Shown here piece by piece: positions 18,939 through 28,382 of a stretch of 39,419 nt of DNA. The notes under the pieces were generated by a model. It ran no database searches. It saw nothing but the letters and a program-made list of their open reading frames with translations, and was not told the origin of the DNA. Both the position numbers and the translations under genes were made by a program. Positions within the stretch are counted from its first letter, which is position 1. The number at the start of each line of letters is the position of its first letter. The stretch covers positions 1 to 39,419 of the forward strand of contig JAIUPE010000020.1 in the NCBI GenBank assembly GCA_020160875.1, given 5' to 3'. The DNA comes from Pseudomonadota bacterium. GTDB lineage: Bacteria; Pseudomonadota; Alphaproteobacteria; Rhodospirillales; Rhodospirillaceae.

Positions 18939-20153
18939 ATGACTGGGGTTGATACCCTGCGGCTGTGGGAGAGTGGACTGCATCGTCTTGCGGTCGTGGC
19001 CGTGCTTTGCCTGGCGGGCGCCTGCTCCACAACGGGCACCGCGCCGTCGCAAGTGGCCGAGCGCCGGAACGGCGATGGCATCGGCGGCACGGGTTCGCCA
19101 AATACCGTGACGGCCGCGGCCGACGGCAAGAAGAACGGCGACGGCATCGGTGGCACCGGAATCCTCGGCACCATCTCGGGCTTCAGCTCGGTGATCGTCA
19201 ACGGCATCGCCTGGGAGTTCGACCGTCACACCGCCGTCGAGTCCGACGGCAAACCTTCGTCGCTGGAAGAGTTGAAAGTCGGCCAGGTGATCCAGGGCGT
19301 CGCGCGCCTGCGGGGCGAAAAGTATTTCCTCGACACGCTCGAGATCCAGCACGCGGTCACCGGTCCGATCGGCGCGGTCGATCACGCCGGCGAGACGATG
19401 ACCGTGCTCGGCCAGAAGGTGAAACTGAACCTGGCCGGAGATAAAGCCGCGATCGACGCCTTCCGCACTTTGCAGGCCGGCGACACCGTGAGCGTCTCGG
19501 GCCTGCGCCTTGAGGATGGCACGATTGTCGCGAGCCGCGTCGACGAGCAGTCGAAGGACGACGGCCGCGTGCTTCTGCGCGGCATGGCGAATGTGAGCGG
19601 CGCGAGCGTGCGGATCGGCGATCTGACCGTGACGCCGGGCGCCGATGCCATCGTTTCGCAACCGGCGAACGGCGCTCAGGTGTTCGTCGCGGGCCGCATG
19701 ATCAACGGTCAGTTCGTCGCCGATGTGGTAGCGGGCGCGAAGGCGTTGCCGTTCGGCAAAGACGTCCGCGATGTCTCGCTGGAAGGTTATGCGCCGGCGC
19801 GCGCGAATCCGCTCTCCATCCAGGGGATCGCGGTGCAGGGCGCGCTGCCCGCCGGCACGTCCGCGGGCGACCGTATCGTCGTGACCGGTCACATCGCCGG
19901 CGACAATACCATCGCGGCGACGGCCATTACGAAAGTCCGCACCGTCGTGACCATCAACAAGGCGAACGGCTCGCTGCGTCCCGCGGCGATGCGTCCCGAC
20001 ACGCGCCAGCGCCCGGACCGCGTCGCGCCGCCGGAACGTCCGCCGATCGACCGACCCCAAGCCCTCGACACACCGAAGCCGGATGTCGTGCGTCCGACCG
20101 TACCGGAGCGCCCGCAGATCGAGCGCCCGCAGAACATCGGCCCTACATCTTAA
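18939..20153 (+). CDS. DUF5666 repeat lipoprotein
   Basis: Predicted lipoprotein of about 404 residues. The signal segment HRLAVVAVLCLAGACS ends in a lipobox LAGA-C, so the mature protein is anchored to a membrane by a lipidated Cys. The start of the mature part has two NGDGIGGTG motifs separated by 22 residues. Several DUF5666-type beta domains follow, with recurring patterns such as GTISGFSSVIVNGIAW, VGQVIQGVARLRG, GDTVSVSGLRLEDGTIVASRV and GDRIVVTGHIAGDNTI. The last ~60 residues are Arg/Pro-rich (RPDTRQRPDR, VPERPQIERPQ), like a wall- or envelope-spanning linker. ATG 18939 follows GGGG at 3 nt; ATG 18906 in frame is an alternative. Function unknown; cotranscribed with DUF6502. Confidence 0.78.
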   Translation: MTGVDTLRLWESGLHRLAVVAVLCLAGACSTTGTAPSQVAERRNGDGIGGTGSPNTVTAAADGKKNGDGIGGTGILGTISGFSSVIVNGIAWEFDRHTAVESDGKPSSLEELKVGQVIQGVARLRGEKYFLDTLEIQHAVTGPIGAVDHAGETMTVLGQKVKLNLAGDKAAIDAFRTLQAGDTVSVSGLRLEDGTIVASRVDEQSKDDGRVLLRGMANVSGASVRIGDLTVTPGADAIVSQPANGAQVFVAGRMINGQFVADVVAGAKALPFGKDVRDVSLEGYAPARANPLSIQGIAVQGALPAGTSAGDRIVVTGHIAGDNTIAATAITKVRTVVTINKANGSLRPAAMRPDTRQRPDRVAPPERPPIDRPQALDTPKPDVVRPTVPERPQIERPQNIGPTS

Positions 20154-20167
20154 AAAAGCGGACATCC

Positions 20168-20185
20168 TAAGACGCGGACGTCTTA
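20168..20185. terminator. Weak hairpin between convergent genes
   Basis: TAAGACG-cgga-CGTCTTA between the ends of the DUF5666 gene (20153) and the beta-barrel gene (20200). There is no proper T-run on either strand; a short A-run precedes it. Confidence 0.35.
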
Positions 20186-20199
20186 AGCGGGATTCGCCG

Positions 20200-20985
20200 T
20201 TACCACTGGTATGTGAGGAAGGTGCCGCCGCCGGCATCCGGGCTATTCTTGGAAAAACCAAGAACGCCGTAGATGTTCATCGATACGCGGTCGCTGAGCT
20301 TGAAGTTGGCGTAGACCGTGCCTTCCTGCGGCGCCGCGGCCGTGGGGATCGAGGACTGGCGCACATCATAGTAGACGCCGGTCGAGATTCGCGGCGTCCA
20401 GCCATACTGCACGCCCGCCGTTCCATAAACCACATCGCGCAACGTGAACCCCGCCGGCTGGCCGGTGAAACGATAGCCGACGGCGGCGAACGGCGCGAAT
20501 TTCCCAAGCACCGTGGCGATATCCATCTGGATCGATTGATCCCATTCGCCGGTGCCGAGGCCGTCGGCAAAACTAGCCGTGGGGATCTTCACGCGCGCGG
20601 TCAGATCAATGAAGACGTTATGGGCGTACAGGCTTTCGACCGAGTAGCGGCCGTAGAGATTGATGTCGCCGGCGCCGGACGCCGAGCCTGACGTCCGCAC
20701 CGGCACGGTACCGACGGACGAGCCATCCAGAAGGAGCGCCGGCCCCGAAACCCGCAGCCACGAAACATCACCCTTGATGGTCCAAGGGCCTTTCGTCGCC
20801 TGCACCGTGAGCGGCACATAGAGGACTTCAGTAGGTTTATCGGCGCCGTATTTGCCCGAGCTGAAATCGAAGCCTGTCGTCGCCTTGAAGCGCCAGAAGG
20901 CGTCGGCAAAACTGTCCTGCGCCGAGACCGGCGAAACCTGGCCCGCACAAAAGCCGATAACGAGGGAAAGAAACCGGAACCGCAT
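20200..20985 (-). CDS. Outer-membrane beta-barrel protein, unknown function
   Basis: 261 residues from ATG 20985. This start places a clear signal peptide first (MRFRFLSLVIGFCAGQVSPVSAQ), whereas the longer frame begins with a charged, non-domain stretch. The mature part alternates short amphipathic strands with turns (FRFKATTGFDFSSGKYG, GDINLYGRYSVES, HNVFIDLTARVKIPT, GTVYANFKLSDRVSMNIYG) and ends in an aromatic residue (FLTYQW), typical of outer-membrane barrels recognised by the BAM complex. The pattern resembles the transporter/phenol-degradation MetA-type barrels, but I would not assign a substrate. Its stop faces the DUF5666 lipoprotein gene. Confidence 0.8.
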   Translation of the reverse strand: MRFRFLSLVIGFCAGQVSPVSAQDSFADAFWRFKATTGFDFSSGKYGADKPTEVLYVPLTVQATKGPWTIKGDVSWLRVSGPALLLDGSSVGTVPVRTSGSASGAGDINLYGRYSVESLYAHNVFIDLTARVKIPTASFADGLGTGEWDQSIQMDIATVLGKFAPFAAVGYRFTGQPAGFTLRDVVYGTAGVQYGWTPRISTGVYYDVRQSSIPTAAAPQEGTVYANFKLSDRVSMNIYGVLGFSKNSPDAGGGTFLTYQW

Positions 20986-21008
20986 GCGCCGACGATTATA
21001 TATGACGC

Positions 21009-23540
21009 CTAGGCTTTTTGGCGCAGTTTCGCGACGTCGGCGCTCAAGGTGGAGATCAGATCGCCGCATTCGCTGAGGACTTTGGCTTCGGCGCGCAGGA
21101 CCGCTTCGAACGCGGAAGCCTTGAGCGCGACGGCGTCGATATCATCACCCGCGCCTTCGATCTTGGCCGCATCGAGCACGATGTCGATCAGGCGTTCGGC
21201 CGCGTGCAGACGGCCCCACAGATAGTCGTTCTGCCTGTACGCAAGGCAGAAGAAGGCGCCGAAATGATGGAATTGGATGCCCTTGAGGGTCGCCGAGGCA
21301 TCGCCTTTCCGTAAGGTCTGCGAGTCGTCGGGGCTGAGGCGATCGACGCGGATTTCGTCGAATTCGTCCAAGTCGCGCCAGTTGGTGATCGAGAAGGTGA
21401 GCACATCCCACACCGCGAAGCCGACGTAATGCTCGATCAGTTCGCGGGCGGCGGCGGCCGGAAGTGCTGGGATCGCGCCCGCGCCCCGCACCAGAGTGGC
21501 GAGCAACGCGTCGGTGCGGGCGTTGTCCGCTTCCAGCGCCATCTCGTCGGCCAGTGAGGCCAGGGTCTCGGTGATCCGGGATTCGAATTTCTGCGCCACG
21601 GCGGTCGAGTTCACCGCCAGCAGGGGATCGGTGTCCATGGCCTTGACGATGTCGCGCACCACCGCTTTCACCGCTTCCGCCGTGCGGCGTGAGAGACCGT
21701 GTTTACCGTCGACAGCGGCCGCGCGCGCGGTCATCGGTTGCAAGAGCGCGAGCGCGTCATAGAGGCCGGCTTTAACATAGTCCAGACGGTCGGCCTTCAA
21801 CCCCTCGAGCGCGGGATCGGACAGGCGCATGTAGAGATGATTGACCGCGCGCACGACGAACCGCACGCGGCGCTGGCGGTATCTCACATCGAAGCGCAAC
21901 AGGAACTGCACCCACGCCGGCGGTTCACCGGGGGCCGAGGGTTTTTTCAATGCTTCAGGCGACGGGAAAACGCCCGTAAGCGTCGCCCAGCGCTCGATGA
22001 TGATGATGATGCGGCTGGCCTCGGTCGTGTCGCGACCGTAGCCGCAGACCTCGGCCACCATGGCGGCCACGTCCTCGATGACCGCGGTGAGCTTGAGGCG
22101 TAGATAACCTTCGTAAGCGAACCCCGTTTCGGCGCGGGCACGGTTGTTTGCCAGCTCGCGGAAACGGCCGATCTCCTCGCCCGTGATGTTAGGGTCGAGC
22201 TCCTCGCCGGCAATGGCTTCAGCGATGGCTCGAATATGTGAGCGCGCGCCGTCGACCACCATTTGCAGACGGCGCACTTCGGCGTTGTAGGTGTTCACCC
22301 AGGCGAGATCATCGTGAATGGGCTCGTTGCGCGGGATATCGGACAACGCGCCCTTGAGCGTGGTGAAGAACCCCGGCACATGCATGGACGAGCGGTCCTT
22401 GGTGGTCTCCGGGTGCGGGTCGACATAGAGCAGGCGCCGGTCGACATGACGGTAGGCCGGACGCCCGCGGATGGACTCGATGGCTTGGGCGAACGGCTTG
22501 TTGTTCAGCACGCTACCGTCGATGAAGGCCGCCTCGCCAGGGTTGAGATTGGCGAGGAAGTAAGGCCTGAAGTTCCGATAGAGGAAATCCACCCGGCTGT
22601 TCCAGGACACGCCCCGCTCGGTGATGAGGGTGTCGATCTCGCGCAGCTGCATCGGCGGAAAAGCGCCAGGGAACGAGGACGTCGCGCGCGCGCCGAACAC
22701 CAGCGCGGGTAACCCGTCGCGGTCGAACGAGCTTGTTTCATGACCACGCGGCCAGTGGCGATAGGAATAGCGCAGCACCTGACGGTGTTCGCGGTCGCGG
22801 ATCACCGGCGGATTGTGGATCGGCGTGTCGGTGACGTAGCCGCGGAAATCGGTGACCGTGACAAAGAGGTCGAGCTGGAGGCCAGAGGGGATGAGCGAGC
22901 TGCCGGGCTCGTGCGGGTCGCCCATGGCGCCGAAGCCGTCGAACAGCACTTTCGTGAGATTGTAACCATCGAACGGCGGCTTGAACCAGCGCGAGCGAAG
23001 AAACATGGACAGCTTCGCCTTAAGCTCGGCGTTTTCGCCAAGATCCTCGCGGAACTTCCACAGGAACATCCACACGAAGGGACGGAAGTACCATTTGCGC
23101 CAGGGCCCCGCCTTCACATGGTCCGGCATCAACTCGGCGACGTCGGAATGTTTCAGCCAGAAATCGCGTAAGGGATCGATTTCGAGATCGTGCGCGAGGG
23201 CGCGGGCGAGAATGACGCCATTGATCCCACCGGCGGACGCGCCCGCGATGATGTCGACGACGATGCGCAGATCCAAGGTCTTGCCGATTTGGCGGAGCAG
23301 CTCGAAGTAAACGGCCTCGGTATCGACCGGGTCCTTGCGCGGCTGGGCCACGTCGGCATGAGCGACGCTGGCGTCGCCTTTATTGGTATAGGTGTGGAAG
23401 TCGCGCGAGGCGCGGACAAGCTTCAGGATCTCTTTGGTGATCCCATGCATATACACGGCCAGCGAGACGCCGCCGTAACACACCAACGCAAACCGAAGCT
23501 CTTTTTCTTTCAAACGGCCGCCGCCCCATGGCGCCGCCAA
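21009..23540 (-). CDS. Large patatin-like phospholipase
   Basis: Patatin-related protein of about 840 residues, longer than simple patatins. The N-terminal domain carries the whole Ser-Asp dyad set: the oxyanion loop CYGGVSLAVYMHG, the nucleophile GASAGGING (Ser in GXSXG), and the Asp motif FIDGSVLNNKPFAQAI near residue 350. This predicts a lipid acyl hydrolase. The rest is helical and rich in Glu and Ala, with no other recognisable domain. No signal peptide, so cytosolic or membrane-peripheral. Start is non-ATG: the first start in the frame is TTG 23540; a second TTG at 23513, preceded by GGGGCGGCGG and followed by KEKELRFALVCYGG, is equally plausible. An 11-bp inverted repeat overlaps the upstream TTG. 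Confidence 0.9.
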   Translation of the reverse strand: MAAPWGGGRLKEKELRFALVCYGGVSLAVYMHGITKEILKLVRASRDFHTYTNKGDASVAHADVAQPRKDPVDTEAVYFELLRQIGKTLDLRIVVDIIAGASAGGINGVILARALAHDLEIDPLRDFWLKHSDVAELMPDHVKAGPWRKWYFRPFVWMFLWKFREDLGENAELKAKLSMFLRSRWFKPPFDGYNLTKVLFDGFGAMGDPHEPGSSLIPSGLQLDLFVTVTDFRGYVTDTPIHNPPVIRDREHRQVLRYSYRHWPRGHETSSFDRDGLPALVFGARATSSFPGAFPPMQLREIDTLITERGVSWNSRVDFLYRNFRPYFLANLNPGEAAFIDGSVLNNKPFAQAIESIRGRPAYRHVDRRLLYVDPHPETTKDRSSMHVPGFFTTLKGALSDIPRNEPIHDDLAWVNTYNAEVRRLQMVVDGARSHIRAIAEAIAGEELDPNITGEEIGRFRELANNRARAETGFAYEGYLRLKLTAVIEDVAAMVAEVCGYGRDTTEASRIIIIIERWATLTGVFPSPEALKKPSAPGEPPAWVQFLLRFDVRYRQRRVRFVVRAVNHLYMRLSDPALEGLKADRLDYVKAGLYDALALLQPMTARAAAVDGKHGLSRRTAEAVKAVVRDIVKAMDTDPLLAVNSTAVAQKFESRITETLASLADEMALEADNARTDALLATLVRGAGAIPALPAAAARELIEHYVGFAVWDVLTFSITNWRDLDEFDEIRVDRLSPDDSQTLRKGDASATLKGIQFHHFGAFFCLAYRQNDYLWGRLHAAERLIDIVLDAAKIEGAGDDIDAVALKASAFEAVLRAEAKVLSECGDLISTLSADVAKLRQKA

Positions 23541-23593
23541 TTTGAAGTCCCTGTCCGTGCTTTCGCAAATGTCAGCGATCGCGACTTCAAATT
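23539..23593. repeat. 11-bp inverted repeat at the patatin gene start
   Basis: AATTTGAAGTC (23539-23549) and GACTTCAAATT (23583-23593), 33 bp apart. One arm abuts the TTG start codon, so it could be an operator or a hairpin that affects translation. Confidence 0.65.
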
Positions 23594-23621
23594 ATAAAGC
23601 GGCACCAATTCAAGAGAGTCT

Positions 23622-23698
23622 CTAGCGCCTTCTTGGTTTCCGAAGTTCGCAGTCCGATACGTCCCGCGAGCGGGCGAACTTCGGAAACCAGGCGCTAG
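23622..23698. repeat. 77-bp hairpin element with 25-bp arms and a 4-nt bulge
   Basis: CTAGCGCCT-tctt-GGTTTCC-GAAGTTCGC (23622-23650) pairs with GCGAACTTC-GGAAACC-AGGCGCTAG (23674-23698). Only TCTT on the left arm is unpaired, and a 23-bp loop separates the arms. It lies in the intergenic space between the RND permease 3' end and the patatin gene, and lacks a T-run. The same bulged-arm design occurs at 13410-13455. Confidence 0.8.
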
Positions 23699-23804
23699 CC
23701 GCCAGCACGGGCAGACGCGACCCGGTACACAACTGGTATAGGAGTTTTGACGGGGGAGTGTCCAGCCGAGCGGCACCACATCAATGCCGCCCGGCGGATC
23801 AAGG

Positions 23805-26800
23805 CTATTCAGCGGGCTGATGGCCCAGTTCGTCGGCTTCCTCGCCCTTGAGCGGATGACGGCGTTCGAAGTCGCGCAGCTCGGCCGCGACACGGCCCGG
23901 CGAACCGGTGTTACGGGCGATCAGCATGTAGAAGGCCGGGATCACGAACAGGGTCACGAAGGCGGCGAAGGACACCCCGGTGAAGATCGTCACGCCCAGC
24001 GGACGGCGGCCTTCGGAGCCGGCGCCCGTGGAGATCATGAGCGGCACGGCGCCCATGACGGTCGCGAGCGCGGTCATGATGATCGGACGCAGGCGGGTCA
24101 TGGCGCCTTCCACGAGGGCTTCGCGGAAGGACCGGCCCGCATCGCGCAGCTGGTTGGCGAACTCGACAATCAGAATCCCGTTCTTCGCGGCAAGACCCAC
24201 GAGCACGATGATGCCGACCTGCGAGTAGATATTGATACTCTGGCCGAACAGCGCGAGGCCGAGCAGCGCGCCAAACACCGCGAGCGGCACGGTCATCATA
24301 ATCACCAGCGGGTGGATGAAACTTTCGAACTGCGCCGCGAGCACGAGGAACACGACGATCAGCGCGAGTCCGAAGCTGACGTAGATGAGATAGCCCGTTT
24401 CCTTGAAGTCCTGCGCTTCACCGCGCCAGACCAGCTCGGCGGTCTGAGGGAGGATGGGCTGCGCGATCGCTTCGACTTCGGTCACGAGCTCGGACAGTTT
24501 CACGTCGATGCGCGGATTCAGGAAGAACTGGATCGCGCGCTTACGGTCGATACGCGACAGGTTCTCGGCGTAAGTGCCCTCTTCGAGCTTCACGACGCTG
24601 GCGAGCGGGATCAATTCGCGCGTGGTGTCCGAGCGCACGTAGATGTTGGAGACATCCGTCGGCGTGCGGCGGTCCGCCAACGACCCCTGGAGCAGCACGT
24701 CATATTCTTCGCCGTTATCGACAAAAGTGGTGACACGGCGCGAGCCCATCATCGCGGCCAAGGTGTTCCCGATGGCCCCGACCGACACGCCAAGATCGGC
24801 GGCGCGTTCCTGATCGATGCGGATACGGACCTGGGGTTTCGTTTCGATGAAATTGTTCCGGACCTGGGCGATCATCGGGCTCTTCTGCAGCGCCGGCATC
24901 AACTTGTCGCGCCAATCGCGGAGCTCTTCGAAAGTTTGGCCCGACACGGAGAAACTGATGAAGTTGCCGCCGCCGCCGCCACGGCCGGACCGGCCGCGCA
25001 ACTGCGGAGAGATTTGTGCGCCGGGGATTTTCGCGATCGCGGGGGCGATTTCCGCAATGATGTCCTGCGCCGAGCGCCGCTCGTCCCAATCGACCAGGCG
25101 CAAAGAAACGCCGCCGTCGTTACCCGGACTTTGCACGCGTTCGATCATTCGCATGATCTCGCCTTTTTCGGCGATCGGTTTGATCGCAGCGGCGACCTGC
25201 TCGACGATTTTTTGCGTGTAGGCCAGCGTCGCGCCTTCAGGCGAACGGATTTGCACGTCGATGGCGCCGCGGTCTTCCTTCGGCTGGAACTCCTGCGGCA
25301 GGACCTTGAACAGCACCACGACCGCGAGCGTGACCAGCCCGAACGCGGCGAACACGAGTCTCGGCTTATCGAGCACCTTGTTCAGGTTGCGTTCGTAGGC
25401 GCTCTTCAGGCGCTCGAACACTTCTTCGGCCTTATGGGCAAGCTTGCTTTCGTCCAGGTCGGGCGTGAGGATCTTGCTGCACATGACCGGCGTGAGGGTC
25501 AGCGAAACGAACATCGAGAAGGCGACGGCCACGGCCATCGTGACGGCGAACTCGAAGAACAGCTTGCCGATAGTGCCCGGCATCAGCATGACGGGCACGA
25601 AAGCCGCGCAGAGCACCATCGTCGTGGACAGGATGGCGGTCCCGACCTGCTTGGCGCCGCGGAACGCCGCCAGGAGCGGCGGTTCGTTCATCAGCTTCAT
25701 ACGGCGATGGATATTCTCCAGCATGATGATGGCGTCGTCGACCACAAGGCCGATGGCGAGCACCATGGCGAGAAGCGTCAGGATGTTGATCGAGAAGCCG
25801 AGCGGCGCGAGCACGATCGCGGTGCCGATCAGCGAGATCGGCACGGTGACGGCCGGGATGAGCGCGGCGCGGATCGTTCCGAGGAAGAGATAGATCACGC
25901 CGACGACGAGAACGCCGGCAACGATGAAAGCGATCGTCACCTCATGGAGCGCGCGCTCGATAAAGTCCGCTTGGTCATTACTGGCAACGACGGTGAAATC
26001 GGACGGCATCGTCTGCTGCAGTCGATCAACGTGCGCCATGATCGCCTCGCTTACGTCGAGGGTCGACGCACCGGGCTGCTTGGTCACACCGATTGCGGTC
26101 CCAAGGGAGCCGTCCTGGCGGAACAGGGATTTGTCGTCGACGGAGCCGATCTCAACCTTGGCGATTTCACCGAGGCGAATGAGATAGTTGTTCGCCGGGC
26201 TCCGCGTAATGACGAGGTTGGCGAAGTCTTCCGGCGTACGGAACGTGCGCATCGTACGCATGGTATAATTGCGCTCGGCGGATTCGAGCATGCCGGCGCC
26301 GAGTTCGACGTTCTCGCGGCGAAGCGCGGCTTCGACGTCGGCGGCGGTGATCTCGCGAGCCGCCATGGCGCGGCGATCCAGCCACACGCGCAAGGATTTC
26401 TCGCGCGCGTTGCGCAGTTCGGCCGCGGCGACGCCCGGAATGGTCGCGAGTTGCGGAAGGACATTGATATTGAGGTAATCGGCGACTTCGAGTTGCGAGC
26501 GCTTATCCGAATACACGGCGATGGTGACGATCGGCTCGTCGTCGGCGTCCATCTTTTGGAGTACGGGCGGCTGCGCATCGACCGGAAGACGGTTGACGAT
26601 ACGGCCCAACTGGTCACGGACATCGTTGGCCGCTTCATCGAGGTTGTGGCCGATGACGAATTCGAGGTTGAATCCGGCAAAGCCGTCACGGGCGAAGGAA
26701 CGGATGGTCTTGAGACCGGTGATCGAGCCAATCTGCTGCTCGACGATCTTGGTGACCTTGGTCTCGACGACTTCGGCCGAGGCGCCGGGGTACTGCACGT

Positions 26801-26942
26801 TGACGAAGATCGTCGGCGTGTCGATGTCGGGGGTTTCGCGCACCGGCAGACGCATGCCGGCGAACAAACCGAACACGACCAGAAGAAGACTGATCACGAT
26901 CGCGACGACCGGACGCCGGATAGAGATGTCGGATAAAACCAT
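23805..26942 (-). CDS. RND efflux pump permease, AcrB/MexF-like
   Basis: Inner-membrane proton-drug antiporter of the HAE-type RND superfamily, 1045 residues (usual 1030-1050). The N-terminal MVLSDISIRRPVVAIVISLLLVVFGLF forms TM1. The TM4 proton-relay Asp pair is visible in LAIGLVVDDAIIMLENIHRRM. The C-terminal half repeats the fold (GIIVLVGLAAKNGILIVEF, GVSFAAFVTLFVIPAFYM). It ends just short of the hairpin region at 23622. The adaptor gene lies upstream on the same strand with a 39-bp gap, so the two form an operon. No TolC-type outer-membrane gene is next to it, so it probably uses one encoded elsewhere. The substrate class cannot be read from sequence. Confidence 0.95.
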   Translation of the reverse strand: MVLSDISIRRPVVAIVISLLLVVFGLFAGMRLPVRETPDIDTPTIFVNVQYPGASAEVVETKVTKIVEQQIGSITGLKTIRSFARDGFAGFNLEFVIGHNLDEAANDVRDQLGRIVNRLPVDAQPPVLQKMDADDEPIVTIAVYSDKRSQLEVADYLNINVLPQLATIPGVAAAELRNAREKSLRVWLDRRAMAAREITAADVEAALRRENVELGAGMLESAERNYTMRTMRTFRTPEDFANLVITRSPANNYLIRLGEIAKVEIGSVDDKSLFRQDGSLGTAIGVTKQPGASTLDVSEAIMAHVDRLQQTMPSDFTVVASNDQADFIERALHEVTIAFIVAGVLVVGVIYLFLGTIRAALIPAVTVPISLIGTAIVLAPLGFSINILTLLAMVLAIGLVVDDAIIMLENIHRRMKLMNEPPLLAAFRGAKQVGTAILSTTMVLCAAFVPVMLMPGTIGKLFFEFAVTMAVAVAFSMFVSLTLTPVMCSKILTPDLDESKLAHKAEEVFERLKSAYERNLNKVLDKPRLVFAAFGLVTLAVVVLFKVLPQEFQPKEDRGAIDVQIRSPEGATLAYTQKIVEQVAAAIKPIAEKGEIMRMIERVQSPGNDGGVSLRLVDWDERRSAQDIIAEIAPAIAKIPGAQISPQLRGRSGRGGGGGNFISFSVSGQTFEELRDWRDKLMPALQKSPMIAQVRNNFIETKPQVRIRIDQERAADLGVSVGAIGNTLAAMMGSRRVTTFVDNGEEYDVLLQGSLADRRTPTDVSNIYVRSDTTRELIPLASVVKLEEGTYAENLSRIDRKRAIQFFLNPRIDVKLSELVTEVEAIAQPILPQTAELVWRGEAQDFKETGYLIYVSFGLALIVVFLVLAAQFESFIHPLVIMMTVPLAVFGALLGLALFGQSINIYSQVGIIVLVGLAAKNGILIVEFANQLRDAGRSFREALVEGAMTRLRPIIMTALATVMGAVPLMISTGAGSEGRRPLGVTIFTGVSFAAFVTLFVIPAFYMLIARNTGSPGRVAAELRDFERRHPLKGEEADELGHQPAE

Positions 26943-26981
26943 AATTGGCCCTCCCGCCTAACGCGGCGGACTGCGCGTGGT

Positions 26982-28091
26982 TCAGCTCGGCTCGACGAGG
27001 CGCGAGGCGTGCTGATCGGCCGTTTCGGCCCGGTTCATGATCTCGATTTTGGCGCCTTCGTTGAGGTCCTGGAGACCTTCACGGACGACCATGTCGCCTT
27101 CCTTCAGACCCGAGAGGATCTCGACGAAGCCGAGGCGGCGGCGGCCGATCTTCACTTCAACGCGATGCGCGGTGTTGGTTTCGAGGTTGGCGATGACGAC
27201 GTATTGCTTGTCGTTGGCCGGATCGAGCGCGGCTTCGGGGATCATGAGGGATTCGCGCTGATCCTTGATCAGCTCGACCACCATGAGCATGCCGGGACGC
27301 AGGCGCAGATCCTTGTTGTCGATTTCGGCACGCACGCTGACCGAGCGGGTCGTGGGATCGACGCGGCTGTCGACCGCGATCACCGTGCCCTTGAAGGTCG
27401 CGTCGTTATAGGCAGCCGTGGTGCCTTCGATCGGAAGGCCTGGCTTCAGCGATGCGAGAAAGGTTTCGGGCACCGCGAAATCGAGCTTCACCTTGGAAAT
27501 ATCGTCGAGCGTCGTGACGACCGTGCCCGGACTGACGAGGGCGCCGACGCTGATGCGGCGGGTGCCGACGACACCGGAAAACGGCGCGGTGATGAGACGG
27601 TCGCCCGCACGAACGCGCGCGGCCGCGACGTTGGCTTCGGCCTTCTTCAGCGCGGCGGTTTGTTCATCGACACGCGCCTGAGAGATGTGGTTGTCCCTGG
27701 CGAGAACCAGCGTGCGCTCAAGTTCGCTGCGCTGCTGTTCAAGGTTGGCGAGTTCGACGTTGAGCTGCGCCGTCTGTTCGCCGGCGTCGATGGCCGCGAT
27801 CTCGCGGCCCTTCTCGATCGTGGCGCCGTCGTCGAAGTAAATGGAGCGGATGATGCCTTGCACCTTGGCCGTCACGTTGACCGACTCTTGCGCCATCACG
27901 GTGCCGAGGGCTTCGATACGGTCGGAGAAGGTCTCGCGTGTGACCGCGGCGACGTTCACCGGACGCGGGCCCATCTGGCGGCGCGGGCCGTCGCCACCTC
28001 CGCCGCGCATAAACATGGCCCAACCTCCGACGGCGACGACGGCGATGAGACCAATGACAGTCAGGCGGCGTGGCAGCTGTGGCAAAGCCAT
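26982..28091 (-). CDS. RND efflux periplasmic adaptor (membrane fusion protein)
   Basis: HlyD/AcrA-type adaptor that links the RND permease to an outer-membrane channel. 369 residues. It begins with an uncleaved-looking membrane segment (LTVIGLIAVVAVGGWAMFM). Then come the barrel-sandwich lipoyl half-motifs (VNVTAKVQGIIRSIYFDDGATIEKGREIAAID and LITAPFSGVVGTRRISVGALV as separate blocks), a coiled-coil hairpin between them (LEQQRSELERTLVLARD), and beta-barrel and membrane-proximal domains (VEILSGLKEGDMVVREG). First gene of the efflux operon; ATG 28091. No adjacent regulator gene. The upstream region has a GTAACC-att-GGTAAC semi-palindrome near 28211. Confidence 0.93.
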   Translation of the reverse strand: MALPQLPRRLTVIGLIAVVAVGGWAMFMRGGGGDGPRRQMGPRPVNVAAVTRETFSDRIEALGTVMAQESVNVTAKVQGIIRSIYFDDGATIEKGREIAAIDAGEQTAQLNVELANLEQQRSELERTLVLARDNHISQARVDEQTAALKKAEANVAAARVRAGDRLITAPFSGVVGTRRISVGALVSPGTVVTTLDDISKVKLDFAVPETFLASLKPGLPIEGTTAAYNDATFKGTVIAVDSRVDPTTRSVSVRAEIDNKDLRLRPGMLMVVELIKDQRESLMIPEAALDPANDKQYVVIANLETNTAHRVEVKIGRRRLGFVEILSGLKEGDMVVREGLQDLNEGAKIEIMNRAETADQHASRLVEPS

Positions 28092-28382
28092 GTAAGCAAA
28101 ACCCGTACAAACGTGGTGACGCGTGACCCTTAAGGGCCCTTCGCCGTACCCCGGGTTATCGCCGTTTAAGGTTTATACCAGAGGCCGGTTACGAAGCCAT
28201 GGCGCCGGATGTAACCATTGGTAACGCTCGGGTAAACCTCGATTTTTTAATGTATGGCGGTTTTTAAAGGCCCCGCCCAGTGACAGGAACGTGAGGACCG
28301 CCCCACTCCGTCGCTTTTCACATTAAAAATTGTCGACCTTCCCGCAAACTTCCGTCGCCACCCGGAGCCTGGGTCTTTGTGA
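28092..28382. other. Intergenic region upstream of the efflux operon
   Basis: No gene seen. It must hold the promoter of the minus-strand efflux operon. The only notable motif is GTAACCATTGGTAAC around 28211-28225, with another GGTTAC at about 28187; this could be a regulator site. A TA-rich stretch lies near 28240-28260. Confidence 0.4.

Noticed and set aside
18888-20261. 457-residue minus-strand frame across the DUF5666 lipoprotein
   Set aside because: Antisense shadow; the plus-strand product has a lipobox and repeated DUF5666 patterns.
23784-26936. 1050-residue plus-strand frame across the RND permease
   Set aside because: Antisense shadow of a clear RND permease; composition is extreme (Asp, Arg, His) and lacks any domain.
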